Shown here: positions 34,032 through 42,495 of the stretch, in pieces
How positions within the stretch are numbered: the stretch's first letter is position 1
Layout of the letters: the number at the start of each line of letters is the position of its first letter
Origin: Leptothoe kymatousa TAU-MAC 1615
GTDB taxonomy: Bacteria > Cyanobacteriota > Cyanobacteriia > Phormidesmidales > Phormidesmidaceae
Assembly: GCF_018739865.1 (NCBI RefSeq)
Contig: NZ_JADOER010000010.1
Span: forward strand, 1 to 64,000
Length of the DNA stretch: 64,000 nt
Direction: 5' to 3'
Translations under genes and position numbers: made by a program
Notes under the pieces: model-generated
Told to the model about the DNA's origin: nothing
The model's input: the letters and a program-made list of their open reading frames with translations, nothing else
The model's database searches: none

Positions 34032-35069
34032 ATGTCCCAGGAAGCCAACGCCATCCAAGGTATTTACGAAGTTTGCATTGGCACCCAAAATGCTCAACCG
34101 CTGATTCAATATTGGCAGCAGTTTGGCTATACCCCCGGAGAAACCGGTGAGATATCGGCAGAGTTTGCCCAACAGCTGTATGGTGTGGAGTCATCGCTGC
34201 GGTCTGTGCGGCTAGATCACCAAGCGGCGGACCATGGCCTGATTCGGCTGATGGTGTGGGATCGCCCCCCCAGTCAAGGTCTGGGCATGGCCCCCATGAA
34301 AGTGCGGGGAAACCGTTGGGCCACCAGTTTGACCCTAAATGTGGCCAATCTTTGGAACCATGCGGCGGAAGCAGAAGCCCAGGGGCTGCCCATTCGCTAT
34401 GGCCCACCCCAATGGACAGTGATTTACCCCACCGCCCAGGGACGTCCCTTTTTAGATCCGCTGGTGGGCGTGCGCGAGATGTTGTTGTTGCAGCCCCAAA
34501 CCCGCCAGGTGATGTTTCAGCGGTTTAACTATACGGTGCCAGACTACGGTCAGCCCAATTTAGCATCTCCATTTCAGGCTAGCCAGGTTACCCACATGGG
34601 CCTAGTGCTGCAGGACGACAGTCGGGAAACCCTACGGTTTTATGATGAGACCTTGGGGCTTTTGCGGGTGCAAGATGAGTTGGAAAGTACCTATGAAACG
34701 GCGCGGGGAGGACGACAGATTTTTGACCTACAGCCGGGGGAACGGTTTTGGGTCACCGCCTTTGATGATCCCCGGTCGTCTAAAACAGACTGGCAGGCAG
34801 CCCGCTCCGGGCGGTTGTACATCGTGCGCTTTCCTGAAGCCCTAACGCTGCCAGACTATTCAGACTATTCACGACCCGGGGCCTTGGGCCTATCGTTATA
34901 TACCTATCGAGTCGGTAATGTAGACGCGTATTATGAGCTGATTCGCCATAGCCCCGCCACCGCATTAACCAACATTATGGTCAATGAATTTGGAGAACGG
35001 AGCTTTTCCTTCAAGGCCCCAGATGGTTATACCTGGACTTTCCTTGGGAAGCCATCGACATCCCATTAA
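34032..35069 (+). CDS. VOC-superfamily (glyoxalase/bleomycin-resistance fold) protein, 345 aa
   Basis: Two or more beta-alpha-beta-beta-beta modules are visible, for example IYEVCIGTQNAQPLIQYWQQ at the start and VTHMGLVLQDDSRETLRFYD in the middle, with NVDAYYELIRHS late. Members of this fold are metal-dependent lyases, isomerases or dioxygenases, or binding proteins. Possible metal ligands are His in the THMGL strand and Glu near GERSFSFKAPDG, but the set is not certain. It is the last gene of the three-gene unit and its stop overlaps that of the convergent DUF1838 gene by 4 nt. Confidence 0.82.
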   Translation: MSQEANAIQGIYEVCIGTQNAQPLIQYWQQFGYTPGETGEISAEFAQQLYGVESSLRSVRLDHQAADHGLIRLMVWDRPPSQGLGMAPMKVRGNRWATSLTLNVANLWNHAAEAEAQGLPIRYGPPQWTVIYPTAQGRPFLDPLVGVREMLLLQPQTRQVMFQRFNYTVPDYGQPNLASPFQASQVTHMGLVLQDDSRETLRFYDETLGLLRVQDELESTYETARGGRQIFDLQPGERFWVTAFDDPRSSKTDWQAARSGRLYIVRFPEALTLPDYSDYSRPGALGLSLYTYRVGNVDAYYELIRHSPATALTNIMVNEFGERSFSFKAPDGYTWTFLGKPSTSH

Positions 35070-35872
35070 CAATCAGGCAATGGAAACTCCTTGCCGGCTA
35101 AATAGGCTTCAAAATGTTTTTTGAAATAGCGCCAGGAGGTAATATTGTCAGTGCTGAAGGAAGATTTCGGCGCATGGCGATAGACGGGAATTCTATCCTG
35201 AATTTGTTCTTTTAATAGCCCAGGCAGCTCCTCAAAACCAGCTAGCTTACGACCGCTGGCGCTATAAATCAAATGGCCTGGATGGCTACCCATTTTCATC
35301 CAGGGAACCCAAGGCCCAATTCTCTCCCAGCCTAAAATCACGGGGGAAATGGATGTGATGCTTGGATCTCGTAGGGCTTTGGTGGGGACGGTGAGTTTGA
35401 ATAGTTCAACCGCCTGGTAAATTTCCTGGGGACTGTAGTCAAGGAAACGATCGTCCCCTGCTAGGGGGTTAGGATAGGTCGAAAATAGATCAAATGCAAA
35501 GGTGGTAAAGTCTCCGTCCACATTGGCGCCATACTCGCCTGCATAGGGTTGTCTGCCTTGGACCGGGCTATTGGCAATGTGTATTACCGGTACGGTTTCG
35601 CCGGTCCAGGGATTTTGCCACCGGTGGAGAATCTCATTGGTTTTTGGGTCGAGATAAAAGCTTAGTTCTCGTGACACAAAGTTCCAGCTTTCATCGTGGT
35701 TGTCCAGGCAGCGACTGACGTTCATGCCCACGATATTAAACAGATGGTGCTTTGGCTGGCCAGGGATAAAGGCATACACCGCCCCATTCCAGGTAAGAAA
35801 CGATTCTTCTTCTGTGGTGGCATTACGAACTTTTACCCATTCACGGGCTGCAAACATTTCCTTGTTGGCCAT
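35066..35872 (-). CDS. DUF1838 family protein, 268 aa
   Basis: Family pattern: a W-x-G-x-V-Y-A start (FLTWNGAVYAFIPGQ), LFNIVGMNVSRC, SRELSFYLDPKTNEILHRWQ, NPWTGETVPVIHIANSPVQG. DUF1838 has no proven activity that I know of. It is usually about 250-300 residues, as here, and often carries a Tat signal, which is absent in this one, so this copy is cytoplasmic. Conserved Trp, Arg and His residues hint at a ligand-binding barrel. It lies downstream of the hydroxylase-like gene on the same strand, 161 nt apart. Confidence 0.82.
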   Translation of the reverse strand: MANKEMFAAREWVKVRNATTEEESFLTWNGAVYAFIPGQPKHHLFNIVGMNVSRCLDNHDESWNFVSRELSFYLDPKTNEILHRWQNPWTGETVPVIHIANSPVQGRQPYAGEYGANVDGDFTTFAFDLFSTYPNPLAGDDRFLDYSPQEIYQAVELFKLTVPTKALRDPSITSISPVILGWERIGPWVPWMKMGSHPGHLIYSASGRKLAGFEELPGLLKEQIQDRIPVYRHAPKSSFSTDNITSWRYFKKHFEAYLAGKEFPLPDC

Positions 35873-36033
35873 CGGGCTCCTTCTGATTGTTTTGGCGTTG
35901 CTGGTCCTGGGTCTGCTTGATTCTGGAGATCTAGGCTATTGGCCAAGTCCACAGGTCGATTCGGACCCTAAATTAGCCATGGCAATTTGCTGTGTTGTCC
36001 ATGGAATCGAGCTTGCATTAAGCTTTTTTGGGC

Positions 36034-36834
36034 TCAACTTCCCAAGGCCTTATCCCACTCCAGTTGATGGGCTAATCCATAGGTAACAAAATCGGCTTCC
36101 CTGGCTGTATCACTTTGGCCAAATACCCCTAAGCTGTAGGGATTATCTTGCATCCGTTGAGCTACCTGGGTCTGTTCAAACTGGGTCACTTCTTTCCTGG
36201 GCTTATGGGGCTTAAAGAAATCTACAACCAGGACGGTGCGATCGCAATTGGTGTAATTGTGGGGACAGTGGGGGTAGCTGTGGTCCAACACCATAAATTC
36301 GCCTTCCCGCCAGTAGAGCTTGTCGTGACAAATTTTCATGGCAATATCGCCCTCGGGCACAATCAATCCTAGATATCCGCGATACATATGGGGGTTGTCG
36401 TTAGTATGCAGTTTGATATCCAATCCGGGATGAAACGTGCCAAAGTAAACATTTCTAAGAATGTTGCCATTGGCCTGGTTAACGGTGGTGACGGTTTGGG
36501 TCAGGGTGGCAAAATATTGTTCCCTTAAAGCCTGGACTTTCGTCGCAGCCTCTGTTGTGCCACAGCTTGGATACTCAATGTTATAGGTGCGAATATAATC
36601 ATCTATTAGATAGCCCTGGAATAAAATGCCAAAGGCGCTATATTTTTTGGCCCCCTTAGTCCTAATTGTTTTACTTTGGGGGCCCATCATCTGGGCTGCG
36701 ATCCCTTGCTCTTCTGCAGAGCTGTGGGCCATAAAGCCAGAAAATTCTTCTTTTATAGCTTGCCAGGCCGATTTTAAGCTACTAAGAAATGGAAACTGCT
36801 GCGGGTCTTGATTATACTCGTTAAAACTAGTCAT
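36034..36834 (-). CDS. Aspartyl/asparaginyl beta-hydroxylase-like 2OG-Fe(II) oxygenase, 266 aa
   Basis: A double-stranded beta-helix oxygenase. Reading against the AspH core, H143 (LHTNDNPHMYRGYLGLIVP) and H189 (DHSYPHCPHN) take the places of the two iron-binding histidines, and R199 (DRTVLVVDFFKP) that of the 2-oxoglutarate salt-bridge Arg. The W-x-E-G-E-F-M-V strand is kept. It would need Fe2+, O2 and 2-oxoglutarate to hydroxylate an unknown target; family members act on protein side chains, lipids or amino acids. It is divergent from the hydantoinase gene across 139 nt, a shared control region with no clear NtcA box. Confidence 0.86.
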   Translation of the reverse strand: MTSFNEYNQDPQQFPFLSSLKSAWQAIKEEFSGFMAHSSAEEQGIAAQMMGPQSKTIRTKGAKKYSAFGILFQGYLIDDYIRTYNIEYPSCGTTEAATKVQALREQYFATLTQTVTTVNQANGNILRNVYFGTFHPGLDIKLHTNDNPHMYRGYLGLIVPEGDIAMKICHDKLYWREGEFMVLDHSYPHCPHNYTNCDRTVLVVDFFKPHKPRKEVTQFEQTQVAQRMQDNPYSLGVFGQSDTAREADFVTYGLAHQLEWDKALGS

Positions 36835-36973
36835 ATGTACTTGCGTATCCCTGTGTGTCCTTAGGTGTTAAGAAACTAGAAGATTAATATCCTGGCGTTC
36901 TCGGAGTTATTCAAAGTTAGCTCACCTATCTAAGATTAATCATAACGAATCGTTGGATTCAGATAGGGGTGCT

Positions 36974-38452
36974 GTGGCTGCGACGTCAGGTCTTGATACG
37001 GTTATTAAAAATGTGCGGATAGTGCGCCCAAACCATTCCACGGTAGAGGTGTGCGATCTGGGAATTAAGGATGGCAAATTTGCCCAGGTTTCCCCCGATA
37101 TTTCCCTGGAACAGGGTACTGAAGTCATTGATGGCAAAAATCTGTTGGGGTTTCCTGGCTGTGTGGATGCCCACATGCACATCGGTATTTACCAACCCCT
37201 AGAGCAGGATGCCGTGGCAGAAAGTAAGGCCGCGGCCATGGGTGGGGTGACCACCAGCATGAACTACATTCGGACGGGGCAGTACTACTTAAATAAGGGA
37301 GGCCCCTATGGAGAGTTTTTTCCTGAATTATTGGCCCGGTCGGCGGGCAATTTTTTTGTGGACTATGGCTACCATCTGGCCCCCATTAGCCCCGGTCACA
37401 TTGACGAAATGTCCTGGCTGATAGAGCAGGGGGTGACGTCCTTTAAGATTTTTATGTTTTATGGCGGCCATGGTCTCCACGGTCTTTCGGATCAGCAAAA
37501 TCTGTTTTTGATGATCAAAAAAGAAGATCGATACGACTTTGCCCATTTTGAATTTATTATGCGGGAGTTAGCCCGCCTGCGGCAGCAATATCCGGCCATC
37601 CAAGATTCCCTCAGCTTGAGCCTCCACTGTGAAATAGCGGAGATTTTAACCGCCTATACCAAGCTGGTGCAGCAGGATACGACTCTGTCGGGGTTAAAGG
37701 CCTACAGTGCGGCTCGACCGCCCCATTCCGAGGGGCTGGCGATTTGTATTGCCTCCTACCTAGCCTACGAGACAGACTGCGTTAATATTAATTTGCTTCA
37801 CTTGAGTTCCCGTAAGGCCCTAGAGGCGGCGTTGCGGATGCAGACGGCATTTCCCCACATTAATTTTCGGCGGGAGGTGACCCTTGGCCATTTGTTGTTG
37901 GATGTGAATGCCGCCGCCGGTAAGTGGGCGAAGGTGAATCCCCCGATTCGGTCGCGGCAGGACGTGGATTTTCTATGGAATGCGGTGTTAAGCGGTCAGG
38001 TGGATTGGGTGGTGAGTGACCATGCCTGCTGTTCTGCGGAGCAAAAGGCGAGTCTGACGGATCCAGATAATATTTGGTTGGCAAAATCTGGATTTGGGGG
38101 GACAGAATATTTGTTGTCGGGGGTATTTAGCGAAGGCAGCCGACGGGGGCTGTCCTACAATCGCATGGCGGAGCTGCTCAGTTGGAATCCGGCCCAGCGG
38201 TTCGGGCTGTTGTGTAAGGGGGATATTGCCGTTGGTTACGATGCGGACTTGGTTTTATTAGATCCGGATGACACCTTTGTGGTCCAGGCGGAAAATTCTC
38301 TCTCGGAACAGGGGTATACCCCCTTTGAAGGGATGGAGCTAACGGGGCGGGTGAAACAGACTTTTTTGCGGGGGCAGTTGATTTATGACCAGGGCAATGT
38401 GGTGGGTTCTGCCCGTGGGCAGTATTTGAAACGGCCATTATCCCTTGCGTAA
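36974..38452 (+). CDS. D-hydantoinase / dihydropyrimidinase-family amidohydrolase, 492 aa
   Basis: Opens cyclic ureides (hydantoins, dihydropyrimidines) to N-carbamoyl acids. It has H-M-H (residues 67-69, in GCVDAHMHIG) and K158 (TSFKIFMFYG), the place of the carbamylated lysine bridging two zinc ions. Further ligand positions are His in LSLHCE, His in LLHLSS and Asp in VVSDHACC. The C-terminus GDIAVGYDADLVLLD is the usual small barrel. The start is uncertain: GTG at 36974 with AGGGG four nt upstream is preferred to TTG at 36953. It heads a six-gene unit. The M20 carbamoylase at 5.2 kb could use its product. Confidence 0.9.
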   Translation: MAATSGLDTVIKNVRIVRPNHSTVEVCDLGIKDGKFAQVSPDISLEQGTEVIDGKNLLGFPGCVDAHMHIGIYQPLEQDAVAESKAAAMGGVTTSMNYIRTGQYYLNKGGPYGEFFPELLARSAGNFFVDYGYHLAPISPGHIDEMSWLIEQGVTSFKIFMFYGGHGLHGLSDQQNLFLMIKKEDRYDFAHFEFIMRELARLRQQYPAIQDSLSLSLHCEIAEILTAYTKLVQQDTTLSGLKAYSAARPPHSEGLAICIASYLAYETDCVNINLLHLSSRKALEAALRMQTAFPHINFRREVTLGHLLLDVNAAAGKWAKVNPPIRSRQDVDFLWNAVLSGQVDWVVSDHACCSAEQKASLTDPDNIWLAKSGFGGTEYLLSGVFSEGSRRGLSYNRMAELLSWNPAQRFGLLCKGDIAVGYDADLVLLDPDDTFVVQAENSLSEQGYTPFEGMELTGRVKQTFLRGQLIYDQGNVVGSARGQYLKRPLSLA

Positions 38453-38481
38453 TCAAATTATTTTGCAGGAGAGACTCTACG

Positions 38482-39504
38482 ATGACCACGACGGCTTTTT
38501 CAGCCCTGGCGCTACAGCTAAAGTGCAATGCGGTAAATCGCCTGGGGAGTGCCGCCGAGGCACGGGAGGTGATGCATGGCGCGATCGCAAATCTGGGTCC
38601 CCAAGTTGCCGCTGCCCGTGCCTTTATTGGTGCCGACTGTCGCCTGGTGGTACTGCCAGAATATTGGCTCACCGGATTTCCCATGGGAGAATCCATTGGG
38701 GAGTGGGGGGCCAAGGCCTGTCTGGCCATGGACGATCCCATTTATGACACCCTGGCCACCATTGCCCAGAAACAAGGGATTTTTCTGGCGGGCAATGCCT
38801 ATGAATTAGATCCCAACTTTCCCGATCTATACTTCCAGAATTGTTTTGTACTCGATCCCTCCGGGGATATGGTGCTGCGCTACCGTCGCATCAATTCCAT
38901 GTATGCCCCCACCCCCCACGATGTGTGGGATAAATATTTAGACATTTATGGCATCGATGGGGTGTTTCCCGTTGCTAAAACCGCCATTGGCAATTTGGCG
39001 GCCGTGGCCTCCGATGAGATTCTTTTTCCTGAGGTATCCCGCTGTTTAATGTTGAAGGGGGCGGAAATTTTGTTGCACCCCACATCTGAGGTGTATGGCG
39101 ATGTCCGGAAGGAGGCGGCAAAAATCTCGCGGGCGGTGGAAAACATGATGTATGTGGTGTCGGCTAACACCGCTGGCATTGCCAACACCCCCATTTTGGA
39201 TGCATCGGTGGATGGGGGCTCTAAAATTATTGACTACCGGGGAATCGTATTGGCAGCAACGGGCTCCGGTGAAAGTATGGCGGCCTACGGAGATATTGAC
39301 CTGGGCGCCCTGCGGCGCCACCGGCGAGGGGCCAACATTAAGAATCTGTTATCCCGCCAGCGGCTGGATGCCTATGCCGACATCTATAAACAGTTTCCCA
39401 TTTATCCTGCCAATTCCATGGCGGCGGGTGGGGTGGAGCGCAGCCACTTTGGGGCCACCCAAAAGACCGTGATTGAGCGCTTAGAACAGCTGGGGGTGAT
39501 CTAA
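38482..39504 (+). CDS. Nitrilase-superfamily (carbon-nitrogen hydrolase) homologue with altered catalytic triad, 340 aa
   Basis: Clear CN-hydrolase fold: VVLPEYWLTG (E60, the catalytic Glu), LRYRRINSMY, and ASDEILFPEVSRCLMLKGAE then ILLHPTSE. In active members the second and third triad residues are Lys (yRKih) and Cys (five residues before F/W-P-E). Here those places hold R136 and S177 (codon TCC, one base from a Cys codon). The protein may be inactive, binding-only, or a Ser-variant with changed chemistry. It is 29 nt after the hydantoinase and 1 nt before the aldehyde dehydrogenase, so it is firmly in the operon. AGGAG precedes the ATG. Confidence 0.86.
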   Translation: MTTTAFSALALQLKCNAVNRLGSAAEAREVMHGAIANLGPQVAAARAFIGADCRLVVLPEYWLTGFPMGESIGEWGAKACLAMDDPIYDTLATIAQKQGIFLAGNAYELDPNFPDLYFQNCFVLDPSGDMVLRYRRINSMYAPTPHDVWDKYLDIYGIDGVFPVAKTAIGNLAAVASDEILFPEVSRCLMLKGAEILLHPTSEVYGDVRKEAAKISRAVENMMYVVSANTAGIANTPILDASVDGGSKIIDYRGIVLAATGSGESMAAYGDIDLGALRRHRRGANIKNLLSRQRLDAYADIYKQFPIYPANSMAAGGVERSHFGATQKTVIERLEQLGVI

Positions 39505-39505
39505 C

Positions 39506-40918
39506 GTGGCCCCCACCATTTCCGTTCGCAATCCCCGCACCGGCACTGTGGACTACCAGATCACTCCCCCCAGGGCTGAACAGGTGGCCAGCACCTGTGA
39601 CCGACTACGCCAGGGGCAGTTAGAATGGCAGGCCCTGGGCATCAACCATCGCATTGACGTATTGCGGGCTTGGAAACAGGCCCTGCTGGATCGCAAAGAT
39701 GCATTGATCCAGGCCGTGACGGCAGACACCGGCCGCTGGGCCGAATCTGTTTTAGAGGTGGACTCATTTCTCTCGGGGCTGGACCGCTGGTGTAGCCTGG
39801 CCCCAGATCTAGTGGCTCCTGCCCCTCCTAAAACAGCGGCCATTCCCTTTATTGAACTGCGTCCCCAGCTGGTGCCCTATGGTTTGGTGGGGGTGATCAG
39901 CCCCTGGAATTTTCCGCTGTTGTTGTCCACCATTGATACAATTCCGGCCCTGTTGGCGGGCTGTGCCGTCATGGTTAAACCCAGTGAGATTACGCCTCGG
40001 TTTATGGAGGTGATGCTGGCTGCGATCGCAGCCGTGCCCGCTTTAAAAACTGTTTTCACCTATATTCCCGGCGCTGGTGAGACCGGCGCTGCCCTCATCG
40101 ACAATGTGGATTTGGTCTGTTTTACCGGCAGTGTGGCCACGGGTAAAGTGGTGGCGGCGGCGGCGGCAAAACGGATGATTCCGGCATTTCTTGAGCTTGG
40201 GGGCAAAGACCCGGCCATTGTTTTAGCGTCGGCAGATGTGGACCAGGCCGCCACGGCATTGTTGTGGGGCTCGGTGGTGAATGGGGGCCAGTCCTGTTTG
40301 TCGATTGAGCGGATCTATGTGGACCGTAGGGTGTGCGATCGCTTTGTAGAAACCCTGGTGGCAAAGGCCAACCAGCTACAGCTGGCCTATCCTGAACCCA
40401 ACAGTGGCCAAATCGGCCCCATCATCGCCGAGAGACAGGCTGACCTCATTAGGTCCCATTTAGGAGACGCCTTGGAAAAAGGAGCCGTGGTGCACTGTGG
40501 CGGCACCATCGAAACTCTCGGTGGGGGGCTGTGGCTGCAACCCACGGTGCTGACCCAGGTGGACCACACCATGGCAGTGATGACGGCGGAAACCTTTGGG
40601 CCGATTATGCCCATAATGGTTTTTGACACCGTGGAGCAGGCGATTACGTTAGCCAATGACACAGACTATGGCCTCAGTGCCGCTGTGTTTGCCGGTGCCC
40701 CAGACGAAGCCCAAACCGTGGCACAACAGATCCAGGCAGGGGCCATTAGCCTCAACGATGCTGGGTTAACGGCCCTGGTGTACGAAGGCGAGAAAAATGC
40801 CTTTAAGCTGTCGGGTCTAGGGGGCTCCCGCATGGGTCCTGCCTCCATCCAGCGCTTTATGCGCAAACAAGTCTTGTTAGCAAAAACATCTTCAATACCC
40901 GATCCGTGGTGGTTTTAG
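39506..40918 (+). CDS. NAD(P)+-dependent aldehyde dehydrogenase, 470 aa
   Basis: Oxidises an aldehyde to an acid. All key residues are present: N135 (SPWNFP), K158 (VMVKPSE), G-S-V-A-T-G at the cofactor turn, general base E230 (FLELGGKDP) and nucleophile C264 (GGQSCLSIERI), plus the late ETFGPIMP motif. It has the length of succinate-semialdehyde or acyl-aldehyde type enzymes (~470), but the substrate is not predictable. It starts at GTG just one nt after the nitrilase-like stop, implying coupled translation. It could oxidise an aldehyde left after ring cleavage or deamination in the pathway. Confidence 0.93.
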   Translation: MAPTISVRNPRTGTVDYQITPPRAEQVASTCDRLRQGQLEWQALGINHRIDVLRAWKQALLDRKDALIQAVTADTGRWAESVLEVDSFLSGLDRWCSLAPDLVAPAPPKTAAIPFIELRPQLVPYGLVGVISPWNFPLLLSTIDTIPALLAGCAVMVKPSEITPRFMEVMLAAIAAVPALKTVFTYIPGAGETGAALIDNVDLVCFTGSVATGKVVAAAAAKRMIPAFLELGGKDPAIVLASADVDQAATALLWGSVVNGGQSCLSIERIYVDRRVCDRFVETLVAKANQLQLAYPEPNSGQIGPIIAERQADLIRSHLGDALEKGAVVHCGGTIETLGGGLWLQPTVLTQVDHTMAVMTAETFGPIMPIMVFDTVEQAITLANDTDYGLSAAVFAGAPDEAQTVAQQIQAGAISLNDAGLTALVYEGEKNAFKLSGLGGSRMGPASIQRFMRKQVLLAKTSSIPDPWWF

Positions 40919-40958
40919 TGCTTTGCCCGTATGTTGTTGTGAGCCTGAGACCTTATCT

Positions 40959-41933
40959 ATGAAAGCCTGCCGTATCCACCAGTACCAGGGACCAACCGCG
41001 GTTCAAATAGACCAAGTAGATGTGCCGACCCCAGGTCCTGATCAGGTGAGAATTCGGGTCCGGGCGGCAGGTATCAACAACTCCGACCTGCAAACCACCT
41101 ATGGTAAATATCAGGGCTATGGCCACCGGGGACTGCCCCACATTCTTGGCCAGGAAGCCGCTGGGGAAGTGGAGGCCGTGGGGGCCAACGTAACAGACTT
41201 TACCCCCGGTATGCGGGTGTTTGGCCATGTTGCCGGGGCCTTTGCCGAAACTGCCCTAGGACCCGCCGCAGAACTGTTGATGCTCCCCCAAAATATCGCT
41301 TTTGAGGTGGCCGCCAGCCTGCCCATTGCCTATCTCACCGCCATTATGGGGCTGGTGTGTAAAGCCAAGCTGCAGCCGGGGGAGTGGGTGTTGATCCATC
41401 CGGGCAGCGGTGGCGTTGGGGCCGCCACCATTCGTGTGGCCCAGCTCCTGGGGGCCAAGGTGATTGCCACCGCCAGTTCGGCAGAAAAAATCAACTACCT
41501 GCGCACCCTAGGGGCTGACCATGTGCTCCACCACAGGCAACAGGATGTGGTGGCAGAAGTGCAACAAATCACGAAAAATCAAGGGGTGCAGGTGGCTCTG
41601 GATGGGGGCGGCCACATCACCTTGCCCCAATGTTTGGCCGCCATGGGCAATGGGGGACGTATTGTTTCCTATGGCTATACTACGGGGCTAGATGCCACCC
41701 TCCCCCTGGTTAAACTGATTGGCCGTAACATTCAACTGTCCGGCATTGCCCTTTGGTATAACCGGGACTATCGCACCACCCTGACCACCCTGCGGGATCT
41801 GGTCTTGCCGGCCATTGTTAAGGGGCAGCTGCAGCCGGTGGTCAATCCTGTGCCCGGGTTAGAGGCCATGTCCGACACCTTAGTCCAAATGGAGCAAAAT
41901 CGTCTGATGGGGAAGCTGGTGGTGGTGCCCTAG
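40959..41933 (+). CDS. MDR-family zinc-independent oxidoreductase (quinone-reductase type), 324 aa
   Basis: The second MDR enzyme of the island. The GroES-like half has GINNSDLQTTYGKY and LGQEAAGEVEAVGANV. The Rossmann half has HPGSGGVGAATIRVAQLLGA for NAD(P)H and ends LMGKLVVVP. It is related to, but not a near copy of, the 33-kb reductase. I chose the ATG at 40959 (MKACRIHQYQ) because the family begins there; a TTG 12 codons earlier adds an unrelated CCC-rich start. The last 33 nt are duplicated just downstream in a tandem repeat. Confidence 0.88.
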   Translation: MKACRIHQYQGPTAVQIDQVDVPTPGPDQVRIRVRAAGINNSDLQTTYGKYQGYGHRGLPHILGQEAAGEVEAVGANVTDFTPGMRVFGHVAGAFAETALGPAAELLMLPQNIAFEVAASLPIAYLTAIMGLVCKAKLQPGEWVLIHPGSGGVGAATIRVAQLLGAKVIATASSAEKINYLRTLGADHVLHHRQQDVVAEVQQITKNQGVQVALDGGGHITLPQCLAAMGNGGRIVSYGYTTGLDATLPLVKLIGRNIQLSGIALWYNRDYRTTLTTLRDLVLPAIVKGQLQPVVNPVPGLEAMSDTLVQMEQNRLMGKLVVVP

Positions 41934-41999
41934 GCCTAAGCGTTTGTTTACCGTCTGATGGAGAATCTGGTGGTGCCTTAGGCCTAAGCGTTTGTTTAC
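41901..41999 (+). repeat. Local tandem duplication (51 + 48 bp)
   Basis: A unit CGTCTGATGG[GA]GAA[GT]CTGGTGG... to GCGTTTGTTTAC occurs twice, 41901-41951 and 41952-41999. The first includes the end of the MDR gene, while the second is untranslated. A 3-nt deletion and few changes separate them, so it is recent. Confidence 0.85.
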
Positions 42000-42026
42000 T
42001 GTGTAACCAATGGAGGAGTTAATCCC

Positions 42027-42473
42027 ATGTCTACCATTCGTGAAGCAATGCCCGTACTCACTCGCCATGAAGGTGTATGGGGCGGTGCATATACTACCGT
42101 GGACAATGATGGCACCATTCTCGACCAACATGAATGCCGAATTACCTGTGAGTTTCCCGACGATCAGCCCTATCCCTATTTTCAAACCAACCGCTACACC
42201 TGGGCCGATGGCAAAGTAGAAGAATATCAGTTTCCCGGTGCCTACCAGGATAAGGTGCTTTTGTTCGACACCGAACGCATTGAGGGTAAAGCCTGGGAAG
42301 CGGATGATTCCTTGGTCATTCTCTGGTTTGCCTACAAGGGCATTCCCGATGCCTTTGTCTACGAAATGATTCACCTGAGTAAGTGTAATAACCACCGTGC
42401 CCGCACCTGGCACTGGTTTAAGCAAGGAGAGATCTACCAGCGCACCCTGATTAAAGAACATCGAGTGCAATAG
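42027..42473 (+). CDS. Lipocalin-like (DUF3598-like) protein, 148 aa
   Basis: Short beta-rich protein: LTRHEGVWGGAYTTVDNDG at the start, CRITCEFPDD, then YPYFQTNRYTWADGK and a W-H-W-F turn late. The H-E-G-V-W-x-G start followed by antiparallel strands fits a small lipocalin-type barrel like DUF3598 domains, which bind chromophores or hydrophobic ligands. That assignment is by pattern only. AGGAG precedes the ATG. It lies between the second MDR gene (93 nt) and the hydrolase (22 nt), so it belongs to the unit. No signal peptide is visible. Confidence 0.72.
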   Translation: MSTIREAMPVLTRHEGVWGGAYTTVDNDGTILDQHECRITCEFPDDQPYPYFQTNRYTWADGKVEEYQFPGAYQDKVLLFDTERIEGKAWEADDSLVILWFAYKGIPDAFVYEMIHLSKCNNHRARTWHWFKQGEIYQRTLIKEHRVQ

Positions 42474-42495
42474 CCCGAGTTAGAGATGGACGGTT

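Noticed and set aside
41880..42470. 196-aa minus-strand frame opposite the lipocalin-like gene
   Set aside because: Plus-strand gene has an AGGAG site and family-like sequence; the minus frame has neither.
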